Shown: piece after piece, positions 43,810 through 51,532 of the stretch
Numbering within the stretch: position 1 is the first letter of the stretch
Layout: every line of letters starts with the position of its first letter
From: VAZQ01 sp963739175
Lineage (GTDB): Bacteria; Pseudomonadota; Alphaproteobacteria; Rhizobiales; Xanthobacteraceae
Assembly: GCA_963739175.1 (NCBI GenBank)
Contig: CAVTZH010000009.1
Location: 1,364,001 to 1,428,000 of the forward strand
Direction of reading: 5' to 3'
Length of the DNA stretch: 64,000 nt
Made by a program: the position numbers and the translations under genes
The notes under the pieces: generated by a model
Database searches by the model: none
Seen by the model: only the letters and a program-made list of their open reading frames with translations
What the model was told of the DNA's origin: nothing

Positions 43810-44785
43810 CTACTTGGCCTTGATGTTGGCAGCCTTGATCACCTTCGCCCATTTCTCGCCTTCGGCGCGCATCGTGGTTGCGAAGTCCTCCGGCGTGCCG
43901 CCGATCGGGTCGAGACCGAGGGCGACGAGTTTTTCTTTCACCTCAGGCAGCGCGATGGCTTCGTTGACCTGCTTGTTGAGGAGCGCGGCGATCTCCTTCG
44001 GCGTCCCTGCCGGCACCAGCACGCCGACCCAGCCATCGCCATCCATGCCCGGGAAGCCGGCTGCGGCGATGGTCGGGACCTCCGGCATCGACGACGACGT
44101 CCTTTTGCTGAGGACCGCCAGCACGCGAAGCTTGCCGTCTCTCGCCTGCGGCGCCGCCGCCGTAATCGAGGCGAAGCAGATCGGTGTGTGACCCGAAATC
44201 GTTGCCGTGATCGCCGGGCCGCTGCCGCCATAGGGAACATGCACGATGTCGAGATCGTGGGTGACGCGGAATTGCTCGCCGAGCAGATGCGACGGCGTAC
44301 CGAGGCCGGGCGATGCGTAGCTGTACTTGCCCGGATTGGCCTTGACGAGGGAGATGAGCTCTTTGACGGTCTTTGCCGGCACCGACGGATGCACCGCGAA
44401 CGCCGACGAGAAGCTGACGGCGAGCGCCACCGGGTCAAAGTCTTTGTACGGATCGAACGCTACCTTGTCGAACAGCGACGGGTTGATGACGAGATTGTTG
44501 ACGGTGATCAGGATCGTATAGCCGTCGGGCGCCATCCGTGCCGCTTGCGCTGTGCCGATATTGCTCGACGCGCCGGCGACGTTCTCGACCAGGAAGTTGC
44601 GGCCGAGGTTCTCGGATAGCCTTTGTGCGATGAGGCGGGCAGGGAGGTCGGTCGGGCCGCCGGGCGCGAACGGCACGATGATGCGCACCGGCCGGGTCGG
44701 ATAGGATTGCGCCCAGGCCGCGCCCGGTGCGGCCGAGCGTCGCGGTTGCGGTTGCCGATAGTTTCAGAAAATGACGGCGATCCAT
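43810..44785 (-). CDS. Bug/TctC-type periplasmic binding protein (frameshifted signal peptide)
   Basis: The mature part (VRIIVPFAPGGPTDLPARLIAQRLSENLGRNFLVENVAGASSNIG to IKAANIKAK) is a full-length Bug protein. The signal peptide, MDRRHFLKLSATATATLG with a Tat-like RR start, lies in another frame. It joins if one base of GGCC at about 44731 is extra, giving LGAPGAAWAQSYPTRPVRIIVPF, a textbook cleavage region. Restored length is about 324 residues. It is divergent from the SMP-30 gene. Confidence 0.83.
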
Positions 44786-44896
44786 GATGCTTTCTTCTCC
44801 GAGTTGCGGCCGGCAATCCGCGGGTCCACTATACAAGTGGGTTTCGCAGCTAAAAACTGCAAATCGAGCGGGACCGTAGTCCGGCGGGGGAGACCG

Positions 44897-45895
44897 ATGC
44901 AATTCACGCGCCGCACCGTGCTGGGGGCAGCCGCCATGACGGCGCTCGCTCCCAAAGCCCATGCCTTCGAGGAAAGCGAGCGTTATCCCGATCCGGCAAT
45001 CGTGACGCTCGATCAAAGCTTCGCCAAATATCGCCTCAACAATGCCGGCGTCGAGCGCATCGCAACGGGCATGCGCTATTGCGAAGGGCCGGTCTGGTTC
45101 GGCGATCTGCGGTGCGTGTTGTGGAGCGACATCCCGAACGATCGCATCATGCGCTGGGAGGAGGAGACCGGTTCGGTCTCGGTCTTCCGCAAGCCGGCGA
45201 ACTATCCCAATGGCCTGACCCGCGACCGCCAGGGTCGGCTCCTCGTCTGCGAACACGGCGCGCGGCGGGTCACGCGCACCGAATATGACGGCTCGATCAC
45301 CGTCATCCTCGATCGCTGGGATGGCAAGCCGCTCAATTCACCCAACGACATCGTGGTGAAGTCCGACAACTCGATCTGGTTCACGGACCCGGTCTTTGGC
45401 ATCACCAGCAATTACCTCGGCAACGTAGCAAAGCAGGAGTTGCCGACGAATCTCTATCGGATCGATAAGTCCGGCCGCGCAACGGTGGCCGCCGGCGACA
45501 TCAATCGGCCGAACGGGCTCGCGTTCTCGCCGGACGAGTCGAAGCTCTACATTCTCGAAAGCGGCGTGAGCCCGCCCGTCATTCGCGTCTACGATGTGGT
45601 TGACGGCGTGAAGCTCGCGAATGGCCGTCCCTTCATTGCCACCCAGGGCGAGGAAAACCCGGATGGCTTCCGCGTCGACGTCGACGGCAACCTATGGTGC
45701 GGGTGGGGGCGTGGCGCGGCGCTCGACGGCGTGATGATCTACAATTCCGCAGGCAAGCGCATCGGCAGAATTGTGCTGCCCGAGCGCTGCTCCAATCTCT
45801 GCTTCGGTGGCGCCAAGCGCAATCGCCTGTTCATGACTGGCGGCCGCTCGCTGTTTTCGCTTTACGTCGGCGCCCAGGGCGCCCCCGGCGGCTAA
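44897..45895 (+). CDS. SMP-30/gluconolactonase-family exported protein
   Basis: This 332-residue beta-propeller has a Tat-like signal (MQFTRRTVLGAAAMTALAPKAHA). The family signature includes YCEGPVWFGDLRCVLWSDIPNDRIMRW, PNGLTRDRQGRLLVCEHGARRVTRTE, LNSPNDIVVKSDNSIWFTDP, RPNGLAFSPDESKLYI, and an Asp-rich late metal site. It should hydrolyse a sugar or other lactone outside the cytoplasm with a divalent metal. GGGGGAG lies four bases before the ATG. The Rid gene follows after 15 bases. Confidence 0.87.
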   Translation: MQFTRRTVLGAAAMTALAPKAHAFEESERYPDPAIVTLDQSFAKYRLNNAGVERIATGMRYCEGPVWFGDLRCVLWSDIPNDRIMRWEEETGSVSVFRKPANYPNGLTRDRQGRLLVCEHGARRVTRTEYDGSITVILDRWDGKPLNSPNDIVVKSDNSIWFTDPVFGITSNYLGNVAKQELPTNLYRIDKSGRATVAAGDINRPNGLAFSPDESKLYILESGVSPPVIRVYDVVDGVKLANGRPFIATQGEENPDGFRVDVDGNLWCGWGRGAALDGVMIYNSAGKRIGRIVLPERCSNLCFGGAKRNRLFMTGGRSLFSLYVGAQGAPGG

Positions 45896-45910
45896 CCAAG
45901 GAGAACCCGA

Positions 45911-46261
45911 GTGACCATTCAACGCTTCGAAACAGGATCGCGTCTCAGCAAGATCGTCATCCATGGCGACACCGTCTATCTGGCCGGGCTGACAGCGGAC
46001 AAGACCGCGGGCCAGAGCGTCGGCGCGCAGACGCAGGAGATACTCACCGCGATCGACGGGCTGCTCGCCAAGGCCGGCACCGACAAGTCGAAGCTCGTGC
46101 AGGCCACGATCTGGCTGCAGGACATCCGCACCGTCGACGAGATGAACAAGGTGTGGGACGTCTGGATGCCGCAAGGCTGCGCGCCGGCGCGCGCCTGCAT
46201 CGAGGCGCGGCTGCAATCGCCGGCGAAGATGGTCGAGATCCGGGTGACGGCGGCGAAGTAG
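45911..46261 (+). CDS. Rid-family protein
   Basis: This 116-residue protein has the YjgF/Rid fold: RFETGSRLSKIVIHGDTVYLAGLTAD, a middle helix TQEILTAIDGLLAKAGTDKSKLVQATIWLQDI, and the C-terminal CAPARACIEARLQSPAKMVEIRVTAAK with the arginine of the ligand pocket. Enzymatically characterised members deaminate reactive enamines or imines. It starts with GTG after AAGGAGAACCCGA and appears co-transcribed with the SMP-30 gene. Confidence 0.85.
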   Translation: MTIQRFETGSRLSKIVIHGDTVYLAGLTADKTAGQSVGAQTQEILTAIDGLLAKAGTDKSKLVQATIWLQDIRTVDEMNKVWDVWMPQGCAPARACIEARLQSPAKMVEIRVTAAK

Positions 46262-46270
46262 CGGCCAAAT

Positions 46271-46525
46271 CTACTGGAACTGCACGGCCACTTGCCCGTC
46301 CGTGCGCCGCACGATGCGGCAGCGGCGCCGGAACAGCAGCACGAATTCTTCGGGCAGGTCTTGCTGACCGGCGATCGTGAGCTTCGCCCCGCCTGACGAA
46401 ATATCCCAGATGACACAGCTCATGATCGGATGATCGCCGCCCACCTCGACATGCGCGGGATAGTGCACCTCGTGGCGCGGGCTGGCGCGGAGGTCCTCGG
46501 ACCACAGAGCTCGTAAGAATTTCAC
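46271..46525 (-). CDS. Single PilZ-domain protein
   Basis: This 84-residue protein consists of one PilZ domain: RASPRHEVHYPAHV carries the RxxxR c-di-GMP motif and CVIWDISSGGAKL carries the D/NxSxxG motif. It is therefore a probable c-di-GMP receptor. The GTG start has AGGAG six bases upstream. It lies 21 bases beyond the stop of the GGDEF-EAL gene on the same strand, so enzyme and effector are likely co-expressed. Confidence 0.85.
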   Translation of the reverse strand: MKFLRALWSEDLRASPRHEVHYPAHVEVGGDHPIMSCVIWDISSGGAKLTIAGQQDLPEEFVLLFRRRCRIVRRTDGQVAVQFQ

Positions 46526-46546
46526 GGAAGTCTCCTGCGTCGGATG

Positions 46547-48328
46547 TCAGGCCGCGCCCACGGCGCGCTCCGCGAAGAATTGTCCGATCTGGTCGGCCGG
46601 CCGCGCCTTGCTGAACAGGTAGCCCTGCATCTCGGTGCAGCCGACCGCCTGCAGCGCATCGAACTGCTGCTGGGTTTCAACCCCTTCGGCGGTCGAGATC
46701 ATGTTGAGACATTTGGCGAGGCCGGCGACCGCGTTCACGATCGCGAGCGGCTCCGCGCCATTGGAAAGGTCTTGAATGAACGACCGGTCGATCTTGATCT
46801 TGTCGAACGGGAAGCTGCGGAGATAGCTCAGCGACGAATAGCCGGTGCCGAAGTCGTCCATCGCGATCTGTACGCCGAGCTTGCGCAGCTCGTGCAGCGT
46901 GGCCAGGGTCGCGAACGTATTCTGCATGAGAAGAGATTCGGTGATCTCCAGCTGCAGCCGGTTTGCCGCCATTCCGGACTCGGCGAGGACGGTTGTCACC
47001 ACCTTCATCAGGTTGCGGCTCTTGAGCTGGGCCGGCGAGAGGTTGACCGCGACCTTGACGTGGTCGGGCCAGCTCACGGTTTCCTTGCACGCCGTGGCGA
47101 GCACCCAGTCGCCGATCGGAATGATCAGGCCGGTCTCTTCGGCGATTGGAATGAACTCGGCGGGCGAGATCATGCCGCGCGTGGGATGATTCCAGCGCAG
47201 CAGCGCTTCGAAAGCGCTGATCTCGTTGGTCTGCAGGTTCACCAGCGGCTGATAGTAGAGTTCCAGCTCCTTGTGCGCGAGCGCGTTGCGAAGATCCATC
47301 TCCAGATCGCGCCGCGCCTTCATGCGCGTATCCATCTCTTGTTCGAAGAACCGGTAGGTGCCGCGGCCTTCCGACTTGGCGCCGTAGAGCGCCAGGTCCG
47401 CGTTCTTCAGCAGCCGGTCGGGTTCGGTTCCATCGATCGGCGCGATCGAGATGCCGATGCTGATATCCGAAATGATCTGGTGGCCGTCGATCTGATACGG
47501 CCTGACGATCGAATCCCGGATGCGCTTTGCGAGTATGGCTGCGTCGGATGGCTGCTGCAGCTGCGTCATGATGATGGCGAACTCGTCGCCGCCGAGACGG
47601 GCAATCGTGTCGGGTTCCCGGGTGCAGCCGCGCAGCCGGTCGGCGACAAGCTTGAGCAACTCGTCTCCAACCGGATGTCCCAAGGTGTCGTTGACGCTCT
47701 TGAAGTGGTCGAGGTCGAGGCACAGCATGGCCAGGCACTCGCCGCGTTTCACGCGCTTCAACTCATGCTCCAGCCGTTCGCGCAACAGGACGCGATTGGG
47801 AAGGTCGGTCAGCGCGTCGTGCCGCGCCATGTGAGCGATCTGCTCCTGGGCCTTCTGCCGGTCGGTGATGTCTTCGTGGGTGGCGAGCCATCCGCCGTCG
47901 GCGATCGGCGTGTTGACGATCGAAACCACGCGATCGCCGCCCGAGTTGACGACATTGCAAAACGTCTTCCCCTCGGCGAGGCACGCCATCAACCTGGCGA
48001 CATAGTCGTCGAGATCGCCGGAAAAATTGCCGATCTGAGTGCGATGCCGCAGCAGGTCGCGGAGCGAGCAGCCGGGGACGGCCAGCGTCCGCGACAGTCC
48101 GTACATTTTGAGGTAGTGGCGATTACAAAATACTAACCGTGCACCTGCATCGAACATCAGGACGCCCTGTTCCATGTTGTCCAGGACGGTGTGCAGTAGG
48201 TGCTCGTTCTTGTGCGCGGCCTGCTGCGCGTGAGCGCTCTGCGCGGTCGGCGGAAATGGAATCACACTGTCGGACGAGACTTGCGGCTCCGCGGCATCCA
48301 TTTCTTGTTTCCTCCTGGAAAACGCCAT
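46547..48328 (-). CDS. PAS-GGDEF-EAL cyclic-di-GMP signalling protein
   Basis: This 593-residue cytoplasmic protein has a PAS sensor with FCNRHYLKMYGLSRT and a THEDITDRQKAQEQI linker, then a GGDEF domain with intact ARLGGDEFAII (about 244-248), then an EAL domain with FEALLRWN (about 372) and a catalytic loop AMDDFGTGYSSLSYLRSFPFDKIKIDRSFI. Both catalytic motifs are complete, so it can in principle make and break c-di-GMP. GGAG sits eight bases before the ATG. It has no membrane segment. The PilZ gene follows directly. Confidence 0.92.
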   Translation of the reverse strand: MAFSRRKQEMDAAEPQVSSDSVIPFPPTAQSAHAQQAAHKNEHLLHTVLDNMEQGVLMFDAGARLVFCNRHYLKMYGLSRTLAVPGCSLRDLLRHRTQIGNFSGDLDDYVARLMACLAEGKTFCNVVNSGGDRVVSIVNTPIADGGWLATHEDITDRQKAQEQIAHMARHDALTDLPNRVLLRERLEHELKRVKRGECLAMLCLDLDHFKSVNDTLGHPVGDELLKLVADRLRGCTREPDTIARLGGDEFAIIMTQLQQPSDAAILAKRIRDSIVRPYQIDGHQIISDISIGISIAPIDGTEPDRLLKNADLALYGAKSEGRGTYRFFEQEMDTRMKARRDLEMDLRNALAHKELELYYQPLVNLQTNEISAFEALLRWNHPTRGMISPAEFIPIAEETGLIIPIGDWVLATACKETVSWPDHVKVAVNLSPAQLKSRNLMKVVTTVLAESGMAANRLQLEITESLLMQNTFATLATLHELRKLGVQIAMDDFGTGYSSLSYLRSFPFDKIKIDRSFIQDLSNGAEPLAIVNAVAGLAKCLNMISTAEGVETQQQFDALQAVGCTEMQGYLFSKARPADQIGQFFAERAVGAA

Positions 48329-48450
48329 CGGTTCGCTCCGGAACCGGCCGGAACCCGTAGGACAGGAGTTATTTAGGCGTGTTCAACGGATTGCGGCCGC
48401 TTTTAATTAAAGCGTCTGCACAAGCGACAATGGTCTAGGCAAAGATTTGC

Positions 48451-48492
48451 TTAATCGATCACCGCCACCGCGTTGACGCGCGCCATGCGCGC
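48451..48492 (-). pseudogene. Possible 3' remnant of a Rid-family gene
   Basis: Read on the minus strand, these bases encode ARMARVNAVAVID and a TAA, close to the EINAVAVVD end of the intact Rid gene at 48952-49377. A 22-base block (48455-48476) matches 48956-48977 with two mismatches. No upstream part of the gene remains. Confidence 0.4.
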
Positions 48493-48546
48493 GCGAAGAG
48501 TGCAACGATGAACTCGCGGGGCGCCTCGATGGCCGGAGACCAAGAA

Positions 48547-48882
48547 ATGATTATTGCAACACGTGTTCTTAAACTGCGCCGTCCGGAAGGGTACGTTGAC
48601 TTTCCTGTGCATATCTTTGCTCCCAAGCAAAAGGGCGAGGAGTGGTCGGGCCGAGTTGAGATTGGTTGGCCGGGAACGCCGCAGCCGATCGACGTCAATG
48701 GATGCGTCGACGCCGTTCACGTCATCGAAATGTCCATGAGGCTTATCGGCGCCGTTCTCTACGCGAGTATGCCGCATTTATCTGGAAATTTGGTTTGGCA
48801 GGAGCCCGGAAACGGTTACGGCTTCCCCGTGCTCGACGATATGCGTGACATGCTTCAGGGCGAGGACAAACGGCGCTTTTAG
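48547..48882 (+). CDS. Conserved hypothetical protein (DUF6968-like)
   Basis: This soluble protein of 111 residues begins MIIATRVLKLRRPEGYVDFPVHIFAPKQK, continues EEWSGRVEIGWPGTPQPIDVNGCVDAVHVIEMSMRLIGAVLY and ends DDMRDMLQGEDKRRF. It resembles proteins annotated as DUF6968, function unknown. The ATG at 48547 with GGAG eight bases upstream is preferred; the frame is open from an ATG at 48508. It lies between the Rid remnant and the intact Rid gene, on the opposite strand. Confidence 0.65.
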   Translation: MIIATRVLKLRRPEGYVDFPVHIFAPKQKGEEWSGRVEIGWPGTPQPIDVNGCVDAVHVIEMSMRLIGAVLYASMPHLSGNLVWQEPGNGYGFPVLDDMRDMLQGEDKRRF

Positions 48883-48951
48883 GTCGGCTCATCGCCGAGC
48901 GAAGCGCATCGCAGCCGGCAGGCGGCGAACAGGCTCGGAGGCGGACCCCGG

Positions 48952-49377
48952 TCAGTCGACCACCGCGACCGCGTTGATCTCGACCAGGCAGCGCGGGTCG
49001 GTGGCAAGCCGCACCACCTGCACGGTCGTCGTCGCCGGCTTGGCATCGCGGAAATATTCCGCCCAGACCCGGTTGAGCGCGTCCTGGTCGGTGAGGTCGG
49101 TGCAGAAGCGGTCGGCGGTCACCACGTCGGCGAAGGTCGCGCCCACCGCCTCGAGCCCGCGCTTGAGGTTTTCCAGCGCCGCGCGCGCCTGACCTTCCAT
49201 GGTCTTCGGCATGGCATCGAACTCCTCCGGCCGATGCGGATGATGGTGATAGACCGGCGCCGCGGTCACGCCGGCCAGATAGACCGTCGTGCCGCCTCTG
49301 ACCTTGATCGCCGGCGCGTAGGGCATCCACATGTCCGGCGCATTCGGCCAATGGATGTGTTCGACTGTCTTTGCCAC
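48952..49377 (-). CDS. Rid-family protein, second copy
   Basis: This 141-residue Rid/YjgF protein has an N-terminal extension (HIHWPNAPDMWMPYAPAIKV) and an inserted histidine-rich loop (YHHHPHRPEEF). The core is QARAALENLKRGLEAVGATFADVV, ending CLVEINAVAVVD. The ligand-pocket arginine of the late RxxxE motif is seen in DPRCLVEI. It starts with GTG after GGGAGG. It is transcribed in the same direction as, and downstream of, the asparaginase-like gene, which fits a nitrogen-metabolism role. Confidence 0.82.
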   Translation of the reverse strand: MAKTVEHIHWPNAPDMWMPYAPAIKVRGGTTVYLAGVTAAPVYHHHPHRPEEFDAMPKTMEGQARAALENLKRGLEAVGATFADVVTADRFCTDLTDQDALNRVWAEYFRDAKPATTTVQVVRLATDPRCLVEINAVAVVD

Positions 49378-49402
49378 GTCACGGCCTCCCGCTGCTGCCG
49401 GC

Positions 49403-50470
49403 TCAATACTCGTCGAACATCCGCTGGATGTCGTCGGGCTTCGCGGTCGTCGTCAGACCGAGCTGCAGCAGGATGCGCGCCTTCTGCGGGCTCAAGTTGT
49501 CGGCCGCGACAAAGCCCGGCTCCTGCCAGTTGTCGTCGCGGATCACCCGGCCGGAGCCGGTGCGGTTGCTGCGCACGACGACCACGCCGGTCTCATCGAA
49601 CAGCGCCTTGAGCGCCTTGCGCGCGTTCTGGGTGTGGCCGGCGCCGGTGCCGGCGATCACCAGGCCCTTGGCGCCCGCGGCCACCGCGGCCTTGGCGAGA
49701 TCGCCGTCGTCGCCGGCGTGGCTATAGAGGATGTTCACTTTCGGGAACGCCGTGATCTTGCCGAGGTCGAACTGCGACTGGGTCGTGTGTTTGCGCAGTG
49801 GCGCGCGATAGAACACGATCCGGTCGGGATCGGCGTAGCCCAATATTCCCAAGTCGCGGGATTGGAACGTCTCCAGCCGGTAGGTGTTCGACTTGGTGAC
49901 GTCGCGCGCGGCGTTGATCTGGTCGTTGGCGACGACCAGCGTGCCCTTGCCGCGCGCGGCCGGATCGGCGGCGACGCGAATGGCGTTGAGCAGGTTCGCC
50001 GGCGCGTCCGAGCTGAGCGTGCTGAACGGGCGCTGCGCGCCGACCACGACCACCGGCTTCTCATGCTTCATCGTCAGATTGAGGAAATAGGCGGTCTCCT
50101 CGATGGTGTTGGTGCCGTGGGTGATCACCACGCCGGCGATGTCGGGATCTTTCAGCCGTGCATCGACCATCATGCCGAGATTCTTGAGATTCTCGGGCAT
50201 GTCGCAGGGCAGGAACTCGTCCGACTCCACGCTCACGCGCGCGAACTGCTGCACCTCCGGGATGCGCTCGATCAGTTGCTTTGCGGTCAGGCGCGGCTCG
50301 CCGGTGGTCGCATAGCGAAGATATTCCAGCCGGTTCTTGGGATTGCGCGGCAGCGTTCCGGTGCAGGTGATGACATGAACACGCATCAGCGCTCCCTTTT
50401 CCTGCTGGGCCGACGAGGGTGTGGGAATTGTCGCGACGAGGGCGAGCATCATTGCAAAGAGGGACTTCAT
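49403..50470 (-). CDS. Asparaginase-family periplasmic protein with altered active site
   Basis: This 355-residue type II asparaginase fold has a signal peptide (cleavage near SSAQ). The first catalytic Thr is kept (Thr39 in TCTGTL), as are Thr120 and Lys193 in DVTKSNT. The segment equivalent to E. coli Ser58-Gln59 reads Pro88-Cys89 (FLPCDMPE), and the triad Asp90 is Asn121 (THGTNTIEET). Other landmarks are normal (VVVGAQRP, NLSPQKARILLQLGL). The residues that hold the amino acid backbone are thus changed, so ordinary asparagine hydrolysis is doubtful. GGAGGA lies six bases before the ATG. Confidence 0.85.
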   Translation of the reverse strand: MKSLFAMMLALVATIPTPSSAQQEKGALMRVHVITCTGTLPRNPKNRLEYLRYATTGEPRLTAKQLIERIPEVQQFARVSVESDEFLPCDMPENLKNLGMMVDARLKDPDIAGVVITHGTNTIEETAYFLNLTMKHEKPVVVVGAQRPFSTLSSDAPANLLNAIRVAADPAARGKGTLVVANDQINAARDVTKSNTYRLETFQSRDLGILGYADPDRIVFYRAPLRKHTTQSQFDLGKITAFPKVNILYSHAGDDGDLAKAAVAAGAKGLVIAGTGAGHTQNARKALKALFDETGVVVVRSNRTGSGRVIRDDNWQEPGFVAADNLSPQKARILLQLGLTTTAKPDDIQRMFDEY

Positions 50471-50537
50471 GGCGTTCCTCCATTGTTGTTGTCCGGGCGA
50501 CAGCCGCCCGGTCGATGTGTAAGAGGCAGCCGGCGCG

Positions 50538-51443
50538 CTACATCGCCCGCTGCTGCTGGTCGTCGAAATGCGCCGGCTCCAGCGCCCACGCCGTATTGTC
50601 GTGGCCCATCGCATAGTTGCGGCCGGTCTGCGCCGGATTGCGGTTGACCAAGGGGCGCAGGAACATCGGGTGGGTGAGGCTTCTAACCTCGTGCTCGACC
50701 GTGAACAGGTGCTTGCCTGAATCGAGATCGACGATGTCGCGGAAGCGGTACTGGTACTGATTGTCCTCGCGGTTGACGAGGCCGCGCTCCTTCAGTCGGC
50801 GATGCGGCCCGGAGAAATCCGCGACATAAATCTGGATGTGATGCTCGTCGAAATCGGGCAGGGGGCGATCGGTCTCGCGGAACAGGATATGCTGCTCCTT
50901 GCCGACCTTGACGCGCGCGACGGTGCCGTCGCCGTTCGCGACCTCGGCCGGCGTGCCGACCATCTCGCGGTAGAAGCGCGCGATGCCCTTGGCGGTGCCG
51001 ACCGGCACGTCGAATTCGACATAAGGAAATCCAAGTGCCAGACGTCCGAAGCGTGACGCGTCCGGCTCATAGCAGCGGATGCGGTTGCCCCAGGGGCAGA
51101 TCGCCTCGACATGGTCGTTGCGCTCGCTGAAATCGAAGCGCGTGCCGTCGAGCTTCTTGCGCACCGAAGCCAGGCGCGAAAGCAGCGCCTCGCGGCCCTC
51201 CATTACGATGCCGGTGTGGCCGCGCAGCACCTGCGGATTGCCGGTCGGCAGGTGGAACTGGCTGCGCCCGACATTGATCCACATGTTGTTGTCGGCGACG
51301 TTGATATAGGGATCGCGCGTCAGCCCGAGCCCGACCACGTAGAACAGCCCCGCGATCCGCTGATCGGGGATCTGCACGTTGACGTGCTCGAGATGGACCG
51401 AATTGCCGAGGTCTTCCGCCGCGCGATCATAGCTCTGCTGCAT
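50538..51443 (-). CDS. VOC-superfamily (glyoxalase/dioxygenase-like) protein
   Basis: This 301-residue protein is built from two VOC modules: VHLEHVNVQIPDQRIAGLFYVVGLGLTRDPY with NMWINVGRSQFHLP, and FPYVEFDVPVGTAKGIARFYREMVG with EHHIQIYVAD. The His and Glu positions of a metal site are present (HLEHVNV, DEHHIQIY). The C-terminal segment carries VEHEVRSLTHPMFLRPLVNR. Catechol-type dioxygenases and related lyases are possible; the substrate is unknown. The ATG at 51443 has GGAG eight bases ahead. Confidence 0.75.
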   Translation of the reverse strand: MQQSYDRAAEDLGNSVHLEHVNVQIPDQRIAGLFYVVGLGLTRDPYINVADNNMWINVGRSQFHLPTGNPQVLRGHTGIVMEGREALLSRLASVRKKLDGTRFDFSERNDHVEAICPWGNRIRCYEPDASRFGRLALGFPYVEFDVPVGTAKGIARFYREMVGTPAEVANGDGTVARVKVGKEQHILFRETDRPLPDFDEHHIQIYVADFSGPHRRLKERGLVNREDNQYQYRFRDIVDLDSGKHLFTVEHEVRSLTHPMFLRPLVNRNPAQTGRNYAMGHDNTAWALEPAHFDDQQQRAM

Positions 51444-51532
51444 GTTGGTCACTCCGCCTTGGCGCAAGCAGTGTACCTTATTTTCGGCTATTTCTGCAGC
51501 ACGTTCCAGCCGGACCGAACAGGACAGGCCCC

